DNA from: Planctomycetota bacterium | GTDB taxonomy: Bacteria; Planctomycetota; J058; JAJDCQ01 | NCBI GenBank assembly: GCA_029260755.1 | Contig: JAJDCQ010000150.1 | Location: 1 to 37,742, forward strand | DNA: 37,742 nt | Reading direction: 5' to 3' | In this document: positions 29,301 to 37,693 of the stretch, one piece after another | Layout of the letters: each line of letters opens with the position of its first letter | Position numbering within the stretch: position 1 is the first letter of the stretch | The notes under the pieces: generated by a model | The model's input: the letters and a program-made list of their open reading frames with translations, nothing else | Told to the model about the DNA's origin: nothing | The model's database searches: none | Program-made: the position numbers and the translations under genes

Positions 29301-31167
29301 GGCCGGAGGAATGACGCGCGCGGGGGGGCGGGCGCCCCTCCCCGACGGTGCGAGCTTGCTCGGGCGGATCGGGCTCACCCTCCGGGCCAGCTCGCTCCGG
29401 AGCGAGGTCGCGAACGACGAGCTCGAGCGTGAGCTCGCCCTCGACCCGAGCCCGGGCCGCGTCCAGCACGTCCTTCGGCTGATGGGGCTCTACCGGCACG
29501 AGCGCGCGGCCGAGCACGCCTGGCGGTGGATCGACAGCCCCGACTACTGCGTCGCCGTCGAGGCGCTCCGCACACTCCTCGAGGTGCGCGACCCCCGCGC
29601 GCCGCGGGCGCTCACGACGCTCCGGGAGCGCTGGCGCTCGCATCGACCGACCCGGCGTGGGCTCGAGGCGCAGTTCATAGTCCACACCCCGTCGGCTCAG
29701 ATCGGCTCGGCGGGCCTCTACCAGGAGGTCCTCTGGCCGTGCATCGACCGGCTCGGCGAGTACGCGACCGTCGAGGCCGTCGCCGAGCTGCTCGAGTGGC
29801 TCGACGTGCGATGGTTCGAGCGGAAGACATGGAGCGCGCTCCAGCGGATCGGCGCGACCGATAGGAGCGTCCTCGACGATCCGAGCCTCCCGCGCGGCAA
29901 GGCGGCGTTCGTCCGCGGCTGGTACGAGCTCGTCGTCCGGGGCGACCGCGCGGCGGCGGCGCCGGAGCTCGCGAACGCGGTGGAGGAGGGCTACGCCGTC
30001 GTCCGCGCGCGCATCGCGCTCGGCTGGATCGCGCTCCACGAGGGCGATCCCGAGCGGGCCCGCGAGCATCTCCTCGAGGCCCGACGGCTCGGCGGGGGGC
30101 AGCACGGAGCGGACACGGCGACCTACTGGCTCGGGATCTGCGATCTCTTCTACCGCCACGACCCGCTCGAGGCCGAGGCGTGCTTCCGGGAGCTCGTCTA
30201 TCGGCCGCCCGGGACCGGCACCCTCGACGAGAGCGGCGAGACGGCCGAGGCGCCGCCGGCTCCGCCGTCGACCGACTACTCCGAGCCGGTGCCCGGCGTC
30301 CCCGAGCTTCCGCCAGCGGGCCCCGACGATGTCGCAGTCGGCCCGTGGATGGACCTCCCCGACTTCGAACGCCCGTCTCCGTTCGCCGGGGTGATGCCCT
30401 CGACGGCGGGGGAGGCCCACCTCCGGTACCTCCTCTGCGTCGAGCGTGGGCTCGAGAAGCCCTACAACGAGTCGTTCGAGTCGATTCACGGGCGCCGGAT
30501 CGTCCCTCGGCTGTGCGAGCTCGTCTTCCGTCGCGGCGACGACGCCCGCTACGGTCCGCTCCTCCGTCTCCTCGACGAGGTGGAGGCCGACATGGACCGG
30601 GGCGCCGCCTGGTTCCCCGACCTGCCGGTATGGCGGGCGCTCGCGCCGGCGGCGGCCGGGAAGCCCGAGGCCGCGATCGAGGCGCTCGCCGGCCTGGCCG
30701 AGGGGGAAGGGCGCAACGCGGCGCTCGCGGCCTGGGCGATCGGCAAGGTCGAGGCGCGCCGCGGACGGCGCGACGCCGCCATCCGTTGGCTCCGCATCGC
30801 CGTCTCTCGTGAGCCGCGGAACCCGCGCTGGCGCGTCGACCTCGCCCCGCTCCTGTTCGAGGGAGGCGGGGCGGGCCTCGCCGACGAGGCGCTCGACCAC
30901 GCCCGCGCCGCCGCACGGGTCGATCCGTGGGTCGCGGTCGGGCTCGACGCGACCGTCGTCGACTGGCTCCGGATCTCGATCGACGTCCTGACCAGGGACC
31001 TGCCCGCGGAGGCCGGGCCGCTCGCCGAGCGTCGGGCTCGTCTCGTCGCCCTCGTGGGGGATGAGCTTCCGGCGGACCCCGCCGCGTGGCGGGAGTGGTG
31101 GCTCGACCGGCGCGACGGCGCGCGCAACGAGGCGTGGGATCGCGAGGCGGGCAGGTTCCGATGGTGA
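26326..31167 (+). CDS. Giant transmembrane Ser/Thr kinase with zinc ribbon, HEAT and TPR regions (1613 aa)
   Basis: The N-terminus is a double CxxC zinc ribbon (CPRCGAAS...CPRCGVLV). A Thr/Pro-rich linker with two ETRPG motifs and a poly-Pro run follows. The kinase domain (about 143-415) is complete: GRGGMGVVY, K174 in AIKMI, H265-R-D267, and D288 of DFG. A TM helix lies at about 438-460. The very long extracytoplasmic part has TPR-like helices after the TM, HEAT-like blocks (about 608-990, such as VRTCAAVALARQGVADGVTEL) and C-terminal TPR-like repeats (such as ARIALGWIALHEGDPERAREHLLEA). An acidic/Pro linker separates these near 1305-1345. The start is ATG 26326, 11 nt after the previous gene. 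It likely senses protein partners outside and phosphorylates cytoplasmic targets, its neighbour being the first candidate. Confidence 0.93.
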   Translation: MAACPRCGAASRPGVACPRCGVLVPVELPTRGGSVAEGRPDQAETRPGLVETRPGTPGPGGVTPVILPGGTPRPGSGRLPPAPPPPPPPPPRPPPRTPAPRPPPGRTPGPPSGSGRISPRSSTSGRLPADVSAALADPERTVGRYALLSELGRGGMGVVYRAFDTGLRRAVAIKMILDPARAGEKQVARFAREAAAAAKLRHPGIVAVHEVGEHRGRPFIVMDLVEGESLEDQLRRELASPKRTAEIVMAVARALHHAHSLGVVHRDVKPHNVMMAPSEGDAVPLLMDFGLARDITAADEQLTVTGQMLGTPVYMSPEQAGGRTALQGPCSDIYSLGAVLYRMLVGRPPFEEAETVYNLVARILFEEPEAPRTINPGVHPDLETIALRCLEKEPARRYETAEALAEDLRRFIEGEPILARPQTGLERFRRRLRRNRAAVIAGSLVVVAAIVAGGAAIGLQAAERRRAVAEAWADGQAARERFGELARGGEYQEVHGAVLDAFARLDRVLNLDREHAEARQAKFDVAMRFGEIALRERDYGLATTMFTAALGLAIEDDRARARLVEVEDARGEEERRIREGIQRLFRDFEQERSDDPEQSWAPATTETAVMVAALAGGTREGSRILIEGLREIVLDRERPGSSRVVAGVVLGGIDPPTVEALRPLADVLAQPRADLVASVVAGHVLAARADPEWSEALREAWMAVAEDDAVGGATPELRTLRAEIARAMLVHGDPENVAIIDEGLRSDPEFELGRDDADWLGTASARTRRFYERILREANADRRWAIIASLDPSTAGGALRDVLTELLMAPPEVDSDAGWRFRFESTFTLDALFASAVGAVMYAQGQPSSTWQALRLLVFSGAGEALRRALDAALPWSRGLAALGLGEVDVGPEARAALMERLTEDASPWVRTCAAVALARQGVADGVTELERLVESEDGGATLFVAELRKGNAGFETSGTLDELFDDLRERLPPGPRMNAFAVYGTLGETGSAGGMTRAGGRAPLPDGASLLGRIGLTLRASSLRSEVANDELERELALDPSPGRVQHVLRLMGLYRHERAAEHAWRWIDSPDYCVAVEALRTLLEVRDPRAPRALTTLRERWRSHRPTRRGLEAQFIVHTPSAQIGSAGLYQEVLWPCIDRLGEYATVEAVAELLEWLDVRWFERKTWSALQRIGATDRSVLDDPSLPRGKAAFVRGWYELVVRGDRAAAAPELANAVEEGYAVVRARIALGWIALHEGDPERAREHLLEARRLGGGQHGADTATYWLGICDLFYRHDPLEAEACFRELVYRPPGTGTLDESGETAEAPPAPPSTDYSEPVPGVPELPPAGPDDVAVGPWMDLPDFERPSPFAGVMPSTAGEAHLRYLLCVERGLEKPYNESFESIHGRRIVPRLCELVFRRGDDARYGPLLRLLDEVEADMDRGAAWFPDLPVWRALAPAAAGKPEAAIEALAGLAEGEGRNAALAAWAIGKVEARRGRRDAAIRWLRIAVSREPRNPRWRVDLAPLLFEGGGAGLADEALDHARAAARVDPWVAVGLDATVVDWLRISIDVLTRDLPAEAGPLAERRARLVALVGDELPADPAAWREWWLDRRDGARNEAWDREAGRFRW

Positions 31168-31207
31168 TGACGACCTCGGCGATGCGGAGCCGGCGCGGGG
31201 AGCGGCC

Positions 31208-32092
31208 GTGAGCGGATTCGGGATCCGAGGAGCGGACCTCGTCCGCGATCACGAGCGGGCGGGGCGCCACGTCGTCGCCGGCGGTCGTCGGATCTTCGTC
31301 CGCGAGGAGGGCGAGGGGCCGCCGGTGCTCCTCGTCCACGGGGTGCCGGCGAGCTCGTTCCTCTACCGGAGGATGATGGCGCCGCTCGCGAAGGCCGGGC
31401 TCCGCGCGGTCGCGTTCGACCTGCCGGGGCTCGGGCTCTCGGAGAAGGGGACGGCGGCCGGCGCCTACGACTGGCACGCGTTGTCGGCGGCGATCGAGCC
31501 GCTCGTCGACGCGCTCGGGCTCCGCGACTTGCACCTGGTGATTCACGACATCGGCGGGCCGATCGGCGCCGAGTGGGCGATGACGCATCCGGCGCGGGTG
31601 CGCTCGCTCACGATCATGAACACGATCCTCGACCCGGGCCGCTTCTCGCCGCCGTTCCCGATGTGGCTCTTCCGTCTGCCGGCGCTCCGCCACCTGGCGA
31701 TCGGGACGCTCACCCCGTTCGTGTTCACGCGGCTCATGCGGGTCGAGGGCGTCTACGACCGCGCGGCGATCTCGGCGGCGGTCGGTGAGGCCTACTTCGA
31801 GCTGCTCGTCCGCGACGGCGGCCGGCGGAGCTTCCTCGATGTGATGGCCGGATTCGACCTGACCGCCGCGTTCGGCGACCGGCTCCGCGCCGGGATCGCC
31901 GCCCTCGGCGCGCCCACCCAGATCGTCTGGGGGGCGCACGAGATCGCGATCCCGGTCGCGCAGCTCGACTACGTCCGCGCCACCTTCCCGATCGAGGAGG
32001 AGCACCTCGTCCCGGGGCGGCACTTTCCCCAGGAGGACTGCGCGGCGCAGTGCGCGCGGGTCATCGCGGCGTTCGCGAAGCGATACGCCTGA
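31208..32092 (+). CDS. Alpha/beta hydrolase, haloalkane dehalogenase/epoxide hydrolase-like (294 aa)
   Basis: The oxyanion motif HGVPASSFLYR (H44) and the nucleophile elbow VIHDIGGPIG, with Asp D114 as nucleophile, place it with the Asp-type alpha/beta hydrolases (dehalogenases, epoxide hydrolases) rather than Ser esterases. The catalytic His is about H272 in GRHFPQED. The Trp next to the nucleophile that stabilises halide in true haloalkane dehalogenases (DWGG) is Ile here, so dehalogenation is doubtful. The substrate is unknown. The GTG at 31208-31210 has GGGGAG about 5 nt upstream. The only longer in-frame start (31061) would overlap the kinase gene by over 100 nt. No signal peptide. It lies 40 nt after the kinase gene and is probably the last gene of that transcript. 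Confidence 0.88.
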   Translation: MSGFGIRGADLVRDHERAGRHVVAGGRRIFVREEGEGPPVLLVHGVPASSFLYRRMMAPLAKAGLRAVAFDLPGLGLSEKGTAAGAYDWHALSAAIEPLVDALGLRDLHLVIHDIGGPIGAEWAMTHPARVRSLTIMNTILDPGRFSPPFPMWLFRLPALRHLAIGTLTPFVFTRLMRVEGVYDRAAISAAVGEAYFELLVRDGGRRSFLDVMAGFDLTAAFGDRLRAGIAALGAPTQIVWGAHEIAIPVAQLDYVRATFPIEEEHLVPGRHFPQEDCAAQCARVIAAFAKRYA

Positions 32093-32112
32093 GGGGGAGT
32101 CGGTCGGTCACG

Positions 32113-32296
32113 GCTTCGCCTTCGGCGAAGAGGATGTCACCACGGAGGCACGGAGAGCACGGAGAGGCTCCGGTCCGACCACGGCTCCGCTCGTCAGATC
32201 GTGGTCGCCTCGAGCCCGTCGAGGATGGCGCCAGACAGAGGATCCTCCGTGTTCTCCGTGTCTCCGTGGTGACATCCTGCTCGCCGAAGGCGAGCT
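32113..32296. repeat. 184-bp inverted-repeat element between convergent genes
   Basis: The left arm (about 32113-32166) has a hairpin CTTCGCC-TTC-GGCGAAG, then GGATGTCACC, then ACGGAG units. The right arm (about 32244-32296) is its near-exact inverse: CTCCGTG units, GGTGACATCC, then the hairpin GCTCGCC-GAA-GGCGAGC (32279-32295). The arms are roughly 50 bp and agree at about nine positions in ten by eye. A unique spacer of about 75 nt separates them. The element fills nearly all of the 217-nt gap between the hydrolase stop and the tricorn-like stop. It could be a non-autonomous mobile element, a bidirectional terminator, or both. A one-arm copy lies at 90-139. Confidence 0.85.
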
Positions 32297-32309
32297 CGAA
32301 ACAGCCGAC

Positions 32310-35300
32310 CTACCGCTTGCTGGGCGGGTGGTAGGTCGGGAGCGCCTTCTTCTCCTGCTTCTCGAGCTGCTCCATCGCGACGGCGACGGCCTTCTCGAGC
32401 TGCGGGTCGCGGCCGGCGATGACCTCCTTCGGCCACTGAACCACCGGGTAGTCGGGTGCGACGCCGACGTTCTCGACGGCCCACTTGCCCTCGGTGTCCA
32501 TCACGCCGAAGCTCGCCGCGGTGACGCTGCCGCCGTCGATCAGCGGCGGGTAGCCCGAGATCCCGACCAGGCCGCCCCAGGTCCGGGTGCCGACCAGCTT
32601 GCCGATCCCCATGTTCCGGAAGAGCCAGGGCATCGCGTCGCCGCCCGAGCCGGCCCGCTCGTTGATGATCATCACCTTCGGGCCCTCCATCGTCGCGAAC
32701 GGCGTCTTGCCGACCCAGCGCTCCCGGTTCATCCAGTAGCACATGACCTCGTTGCCGAGGACGTCGATCACGTAGTCGGCCACCTTGCCGCCGCCGTTGA
32801 ACCGCTCGTCGAGGATGAGGCCGTCCTTGTCGAGCTGGCTGTAGAAGTCGCGGTCGAACGCGGCCAGGCCGGCGCCGCCGGTGTTGGGCATGTAGATGTA
32901 GGCGAGGCGGCCGCCCGAGAGCTCGTCGACGCGCTTGCGGTTCGCCTCGACCCACGAGGCCCGCCGGAGGCCGCCCTCGCTCCCGATCGGGACGACCGTC
33001 ATCTTCCGTGCCTCGCTCCCGTCGGCCTTCGCCGCGAGGAGGATCTCGACCTGCCGGCCCGAGGTGCCCTCGAACGCCTCGAACAGGTTGTCGTCGGTCG
33101 TGACCGGGCGCCCGTCGACGGCGATCAGGAAGTCGCCCTCGCGCGCGTCGACGCCGGGCTCGGTGAGCGGCGCCCGCATCCCGGGGTTCCAGTTCTGGCC
33201 GCGGTAGATCTTCGCGACCTGGAAGCGGTCATCGACGGTCGTCCAGTCGGCGCCGAGGAGGCCGACGCTCACGCCGGACGGGGCGCTCGGCGTCTCGCCG
33301 CCGCGAACGTACTCGTGGCCGCACGCGAGCTCGCCGATCATCTCGGCGATGAGCACGTTCAGGTCGCTCCGGTGGCGGACGTGGGGCAGGAACGGCCGGT
33401 AGCGCTCCCACATCGCGTCCCAGTCGACGTGGTGCATGTTCTCGTCGTAGAAGTAGTCGCGCTCGATCCGCCAGACCTCGCGGAGGATCTGCGGCCACTC
33501 CTGCTCGGGGTCGACCCGGACGCGGACGTTGTCGATCCGGAGCGGCTTCTTGCTCTTTCCGGTGACGGTCGCGGTGAACCAGCCGTTTCGCTCGCGCAGG
33601 AGCATCCACTTGCCGTCGGCGCTCACCTCGAAGCCGCTGACGTTCGGCGCGATCACGTTCGCCTTGCGGCTGTCGAAGTCGAACGCCTTGAGCGCGCTCG
33701 CGCCGCCCTGGGGCGAGTCGACGAAGAGGAGCTTGGTCCCGGCCGTCTCGAGCCCGCGATAGCGGCTGCTGCCGAGCGGGAGCGCGAGGATCCGCTGGTC
33801 GATCCCATCGACGTCGATCGACTTCGCCTTCGGCTTCTTCGCCGCGTCCGGCTCGTCGGCCTTCTCCTCGGCCGGCTTCTCCTCATCGGCGTCGTCGTCG
33901 GTCGGCTCCTCGTCGGGGTCGTCGGACGGCTCCTTCTCGTCGTCGTCTTCGTCGTCGCCGTCGTCGTCGTCGCCGTCCTCCTCTTCCTCCTTCTTCTTCT
34001 CCTCCTCTTCGGCCTTCTTCTTCGCCTCCTCCTCGGCCTTCTTCTTCGCCTCGGCGCGCTTCTTCGCCGCCGCCTTCTTCGCCTCGGCCTCCTCGTCGAA
34101 GGCCTCGTCGCTCTTGGGCGCGAGCGGGTTCGGCAGCTTCTTGCGCAGGACGGTCACGTAGAGGTTGCCGTCGCCGGGTCGGGCGGCCGACGTGCTCATG
34201 TCGAGGCCGAAGCGGCGCGGGCCGCTGTCGACCGTCGCCTGGAAGAAGAGGTGCTTGCCGTCGCCGGAGAACGCGGGACCGTCGGCCGAGCCGAACGCAT
34301 CGGTCACCTGGGTGACCTCGCCCGTCGCCAGCTCGAAGAGGGCGATGCTGTCGTAGAGGGTCGCCGGGTTGCGGTGCTCGAACGCGATCCACTCCGAGTC
34401 GGGCGACCAGTCGGCCGCCGGCCGGATCACGCCGAGGCTCCCCTTCATCCGGGCGACGTCGGTCACCTTGCCCGTCTCGAGGGTCAGGAACGCGAGCCGG
34501 TTCGTCTTGTCGTTGAAGAGGATGTGCTTGCCGTCCGGGCTCCAGTGGGGGTCGTGGAAGAACCCGCCCTCGCCGAGGTCGTAGACCTTCGCGTCCTCGC
34601 GGGCGCGGCGATCGGCGACGTGGAGCTTGTACTCGCCTGTCGCGTCGGAGAGCCACGCGATCTGCTTGCCGTCGGGGCTCCAGACGGGGCTCCGGTCGTG
34701 CGCCGCCGGCGACTCGGTCAGGTTGCGGGCGTCGCCGTGCTCGCGCGGGACGGTCACGATCTCGCCGCGCGCCTCGAAGACGGCGCGCTTCCCGTTCGGG
34801 GAGATCGACGCGCTCCGGACGGCGCCGCGCACCGCCTGCCAGCGCGGGAGCGCGTGGAGGCCGTCGTTGCGCACCCGGATCCGGAGGCGCTTGGTCGCGT
34901 CGCGCTTCGGATCGTAGAGGTGGAGGGCGCCGCCGCGCTCGAAGACGATCAGGCCGCCGCCGGCGTCCAGGTTGCGGATGTCGAACTCGGCGTCCGAGGT
35001 GAGCTTCACGACGTCCTTGGCGCCGGGCGTCCACTTGTAGAGGTTCATCGTCCCGTCTCGGTCCGACGCGAAGTAGACGGCGCCGTCGAGCCAGACGGGG
35101 AACGTGTCGTTCGCGCCGACGTGCGGCACCTCGTCGACGTCGTGGGTCGTCGGGTCGTAGACCCAGACGCGCGCGACGCGGCCGCCGCGGTAGCGCTTCC
35201 AGCTCCGGAAGGCGTCCCGGACCGGCGTGTAGGCGATCCGGGAGGCGTCGGCGTTGAAGGAGAAGTGCGCGACGCGCGGGAGGTCGAGGCCGGCGGGCAT

Positions 35301-35813
35301 TCCGCCGTCGATCGAGACGGCGAACGCTCGCATGATCGACGTGCTCGCATCGCGGCCGCTCGTGAAGATCACGCGTCGCCCGTCGGGGTGCCAGTCGGCG
35401 ACGAGGTCGGTGCCCGGGTGCCAGGTCAGCCGGCGCGGCGTGCCGCCGTCGACCGAGATGACGTAGACGTCGGTGTTGCCCTCGTACTGCCCGGTGAAGG
35501 CGACCCAGCGTCCGTCCGGCGACAGGCGCGGGCTCGTCTCGGTGCCGGGGTTGCTCGTCAGCCGGCGGGCGTCGCCGCCGTCGCGCGGCGCGATCCAGAG
35601 GTCGCGGGCGTAGACGAACACGACGTGCTCGAGGCTGACGGTCGGGTTCTGGAGGAGGAGGGTCTCGTCCTGGGGGGCGACCTCGTCCTCCGCGCCCGGC
35701 GCCGGGGCGGCCCGGGTGGGCGTCGGCGCGAGGGCGGGCAGGGCGGCGATCGCCGCGACGAGGATGACGACGAGGGAGAAGCGCGAGGCGACAAGCGCCG
35801 TTCGTCCAGACAT
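32310..35813 (-). CDS. Tricorn-like S41 protease with TolB-type beta-propellers and PDZ domain, exported (1167 aa)
   Basis: A signal peptide covers about 1-36. Residues about 60-650 form WD40/TolB-like propeller blades (repeated SPDGRWVAF, SPDGKQIAW, SPDGKHILF). The C-terminal half has the tricorn core: H833 in ACGHEYVRGGE, a PDZ domain (about 870-950), and the S41 nucleophile near S1056 in NERAGSGGDAMPW, followed by GTRTWGGLVGISGYP. Tricorn enzymes degrade peptides admitted through the propeller pore. Unusual is a block of about 80 residues (about 582-662) of Lys/Glu then almost pure Asp/Glu between propeller blades. The ATG at 35811-35813 is fixed by GGAGGT 6 nt upstream and by the signal peptide following it. 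Its neighbour upstream is the exported propeller protein. Confidence 0.93.
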   Translation of the reverse strand: MSGRTALVASRFSLVVILVAAIAALPALAPTPTRAAPAPGAEDEVAPQDETLLLQNPTVSLEHVVFVYARDLWIAPRDGGDARRLTSNPGTETSPRLSPDGRWVAFTGQYEGNTDVYVISVDGGTPRRLTWHPGTDLVADWHPDGRRVIFTSGRDASTSIMRAFAVSIDGGMPAGLDLPRVAHFSFNADASRIAYTPVRDAFRSWKRYRGGRVARVWVYDPTTHDVDEVPHVGANDTFPVWLDGAVYFASDRDGTMNLYKWTPGAKDVVKLTSDAEFDIRNLDAGGGLIVFERGGALHLYDPKRDATKRLRIRVRNDGLHALPRWQAVRGAVRSASISPNGKRAVFEARGEIVTVPREHGDARNLTESPAAHDRSPVWSPDGKQIAWLSDATGEYKLHVADRRAREDAKVYDLGEGGFFHDPHWSPDGKHILFNDKTNRLAFLTLETGKVTDVARMKGSLGVIRPAADWSPDSEWIAFEHRNPATLYDSIALFELATGEVTQVTDAFGSADGPAFSGDGKHLFFQATVDSGPRRFGLDMSTSAARPGDGNLYVTVLRKKLPNPLAPKSDEAFDEEAEAKKAAAKKRAEAKKKAEEEAKKKAEEEEKKKEEEEDGDDDDGDDEDDDEKEPSDDPDEEPTDDDADEEKPAEEKADEPDAAKKPKAKSIDVDGIDQRILALPLGSSRYRGLETAGTKLLFVDSPQGGASALKAFDFDSRKANVIAPNVSGFEVSADGKWMLLRERNGWFTATVTGKSKKPLRIDNVRVRVDPEQEWPQILREVWRIERDYFYDENMHHVDWDAMWERYRPFLPHVRHRSDLNVLIAEMIGELACGHEYVRGGETPSAPSGVSVGLLGADWTTVDDRFQVAKIYRGQNWNPGMRAPLTEPGVDAREGDFLIAVDGRPVTTDDNLFEAFEGTSGRQVEILLAAKADGSEARKMTVVPIGSEGGLRRASWVEANRKRVDELSGGRLAYIYMPNTGGAGLAAFDRDFYSQLDKDGLILDERFNGGGKVADYVIDVLGNEVMCYWMNRERWVGKTPFATMEGPKVMIINERAGSGGDAMPWLFRNMGIGKLVGTRTWGGLVGISGYPPLIDGGSVTAASFGVMDTEGKWAVENVGVAPDYPVVQWPKEVIAGRDPQLEKAVAVAMEQLEKQEKKALPTYHPPSKR

Positions 35814-35819
35814 CGACCT

Positions 35820-35825
35820 ACCTCC
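35820..35825 (-). promoter_or_regulatory. Strong Shine-Dalgarno site of the tricorn-like gene
   Basis: GGAGGT is placed 6 nt before the ATG at 35813. It rules out the in-frame ATG at 35876, which would put 21 extra residues before the signal peptide. Confidence 0.8.
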
Positions 35826-35951
35826 AAGCTGCGGGGGTTGCGAGCGCGGGGGAGCCCGAAGGGGACGGGCCGCCACCGGAGACGAGACCTTAGCAGGCCT
35901 GGGGCGGGCGTCCAGGGCGGACCGCGGGCATCGCGAGGGGTCCGCCGCCGA

Positions 35952-37298
35952 TCAGTGGTAGACGTCGTTCTCGAGCACGGTCACGCGCCGGGGCGAGGCG
36001 ACGATGAGGTGGCGTCCGGCGACGCTCAGGTCGCCGTCGCCGACGCCATCGGGCCAGGCGGCGCTCGCGGCGAGCTTCCCGCTCGGGAGGTCGATCAGGG
36101 TCAGCGTGCGCGCGCCTGGAATCGCGACGTGCGGCCCGACGACGAGCCCCCGGCCGGTGGCTTCGGTGGTGACGCGCCAGGCGAGCTTGCCCGAGGCGAC
36201 CTCGATCGCATCGACGTGGCTCGGCCCGCCGACCACGACCAGCCCGGCGCCGGCCCCGAGGAGATGGCGCGCGCCCTCGCGCTCGCGCGTCCAGAGGAGC
36301 TTCCCCGAGGCGGCCTCGAACGCCACCAGGGCGCTCCCGTCGACCGGCGCCGCGACCACGGCTCCCGCGACGAGGACGGGCGCCGAGCACGACCAGCCCG
36401 GCTCGGGAACGTCGGGGTAGTAGCCCTTCTGGGGCTCGTCGGTCGGGCGTGGGTAGCGGGCCTTCCAGCGGACGCGGCCCGTCGCCGCGTCGACCGCGAC
36501 GAGGAAGCCGACGCCGGTCGCGTGGTAGGCGACGCCGGCGGCGATGAGCGGCACGCCGCTGCTCGGCTCGTGGGCCGCCTCTCCGAACATCGTGAGCGTC
36601 GTCTCGCCGGCGCCGAGCCGCGTCGACCAGCTCGGCGAGCCGGTCCGGGCGTCGACGGCGGTGAGCCATGCCTCGGCCGAGCCGCGAAGACCGGCGGCGT
36701 AGACGATGCCGTCGTGGCTCGTCGGCGGGGCGCAGATCTCGACCTCGGCGAGGTCGCCCTCGAGCGTCTTCGCGTGGTCCCAGACAACCTTGGATGTGTC
36801 GGCGTCGATCCCGACGAGCCGTCGTCCGTTCGTGCCTCGACGGATCGGGATGCCGCGCCAATGCTCCTGCGCGTCGCCGCTCCCCGCGAGCGAAGCGACG
36901 ACGACTCCGGCAGCCTCGGTCGCTCCGAAGCGCAGTCTCTCGGGACGCGTCGCCCGGATGATGCGCCCGACCGGCGCCGGGGATCGCGGCCTCGCGCTCG
37001 CGCGGAGGCTCCCGTCGCTCAGCGACCGGAATTCGATGACGCGATCGCCGACGAGGACGAGGCTCTCGCCGGCGATCTGCGGAGCGACGCCGGGGCGCCG
37101 GTCCGGGGCCGACCGCGCTCGGTCATCCGGGCCCCCGTCGATCGTCGGCGGCGCCGCGGAGAAGATGACGGCCCCCGGCCACACGCGGGCGTCCGCGGGG
37201 CGGTCCTCCTCGCCCTGCGCCAGGCCCGTCGTGGCCGTCGTCGCGGCGCCGAGGATTCCCGCGGCGAGCGCCGCTCCGATCGCGACCCGTCCGGTCAT
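35952..37298 (-). CDS. Exported PQQ-like beta-propeller protein (448 aa)
   Basis: A signal peptide lies at about 1-27 (MTGRVAIGAALAAGILGAA). The rest is repeats of the PQQ-enzyme/BamB propeller type: a hydrophobic strand, then VDAxTGxxxW (VGIDADTSKVVW, LTAVDARTGSPSW, LVAVDAATGRVRW, LVAFEAASGKLLW, IEVASGKLAW). No quinoprotein active-site signature, cysteine pair or haem motif is visible, so enzymatic activity is not implied; an outer-membrane or periplasmic binding role is more likely. The ATG at 37296-37298 has GAGAGG about 9 nt upstream; an ATG 27 nt further up would spoil the signal peptide. A 138-nt gap with a strong ribosome site separates it from the tricorn-like gene, with which it may be co-transcribed. 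Confidence 0.85.
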   Translation of the reverse strand: MTGRVAIGAALAAGILGAATTATTGLAQGEEDRPADARVWPGAVIFSAAPPTIDGGPDDRARSAPDRRPGVAPQIAGESLVLVGDRVIEFRSLSDGSLRASARPRSPAPVGRIIRATRPERLRFGATEAAGVVVASLAGSGDAQEHWRGIPIRRGTNGRRLVGIDADTSKVVWDHAKTLEGDLAEVEICAPPTSHDGIVYAAGLRGSAEAWLTAVDARTGSPSWSTRLGAGETTLTMFGEAAHEPSSGVPLIAAGVAYHATGVGFLVAVDAATGRVRWKARYPRPTDEPQKGYYPDVPEPGWSCSAPVLVAGAVVAAPVDGSALVAFEAASGKLLWTREREGARHLLGAGAGLVVVGGPSHVDAIEVASGKLAWRVTTEATGRGLVVGPHVAIPGARTLTLIDLPSGKLAASAAWPDGVGDGDLSVAGRHLIVASPRRVTVLENDVYH

Positions 37299-37581
37299 GG
37301 TTGGTCCCTCTCTTCCCATCAGCACCCACGTCCCGGCGATCGCGCTGGTTCGCCGGATCGCGCGGCGCTCGATGAGACGGAGCGGCGGTCCGTCGGGCGC
37401 GAGGGACCTCGTCGGGGGGCCGGGACGGGCGGGTTGCTAGACTAGTTCCCATCCGAAAATGGCCGAATCTCCGGACGAGAACAGCGGGCTCCAGTCCGGA
37501 AACGGGGAACGGACCAGCCATACGAGAGACGCGCTCGCACTCTCCGCCGTGATCGCGTCGGAACTCCCCCCGCCTCCCCTC

Positions 37582-37599
37582 CTGCAATCGTCCTTGCAG
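37582..37599. repeat. Small hairpin
   Basis: CTGCAA and TTGCAG form a 6-bp stem with a 6-nt loop. A third CTGCAG follows at 37612-37617. Its function is unknown. Confidence 0.3.
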
Positions 37600-37654
37600 T
37601 TCGAGGCTCCCCTGCAGGCGAACATCGCAGGTCAAGGAGGGCGGGGAGGTCTTC

Positions 37655-37693
37655 GGCTGCGAGAGGCTCCTCCGAGGCGCGGCGCTCGCAGCC
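37655..37693. repeat. Stem-loop with 9-bp perfect stem near window end
   Basis: GGCTGCGAG (37655-37663) and CTCGCAGCC (37685-37693) pair perfectly around 21 nt that contain a smaller CCTC/GAGG stem. It may be part of a leader RNA or a terminator for a gene beyond the window. Confidence 0.4.

Noticed and set aside
26311..30900. 1529-codon open frame on the minus strand, antisense to the giant kinase
   Set aside because: The plus strand encodes an intact kinase with all catalytic motifs; the antisense frame is low-complexity and has no recognisable domain.
31167..31211. 14-residue ORF between the giant kinase and the alpha/beta hydrolase, with stop overlapping the hydrolase GTG
   Set aside because: Too short, no ribosome site of its own, and ATG/TGA pairs arise easily in a 40-nt gap; the GGGGAG before GTG 31208 already explains hydrolase translation.
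31208..32092. Calling the alpha/beta hydrolase a haloalkane dehalogenase
   Set aside because: The nucleophilic Asp fits, but the adjacent halide-binding Trp is replaced by Ile (HDIGG), so the specific activity cannot be supported.
32328..37445. 1705-codon open frame on the plus strand, antisense to the tricorn-like and propeller genes
   Set aside because: Arg/Val/Asp/Ala-rich shadow of high-GC coding DNA; no domain, ribosome site or signal, while the minus strand holds two clearly recognisable proteins.
37437..37625. 62-codon open frame on the minus strand near the window end
   Set aside because: Mixed third-position bases unlike the real genes here, no ribosome site and no domain.
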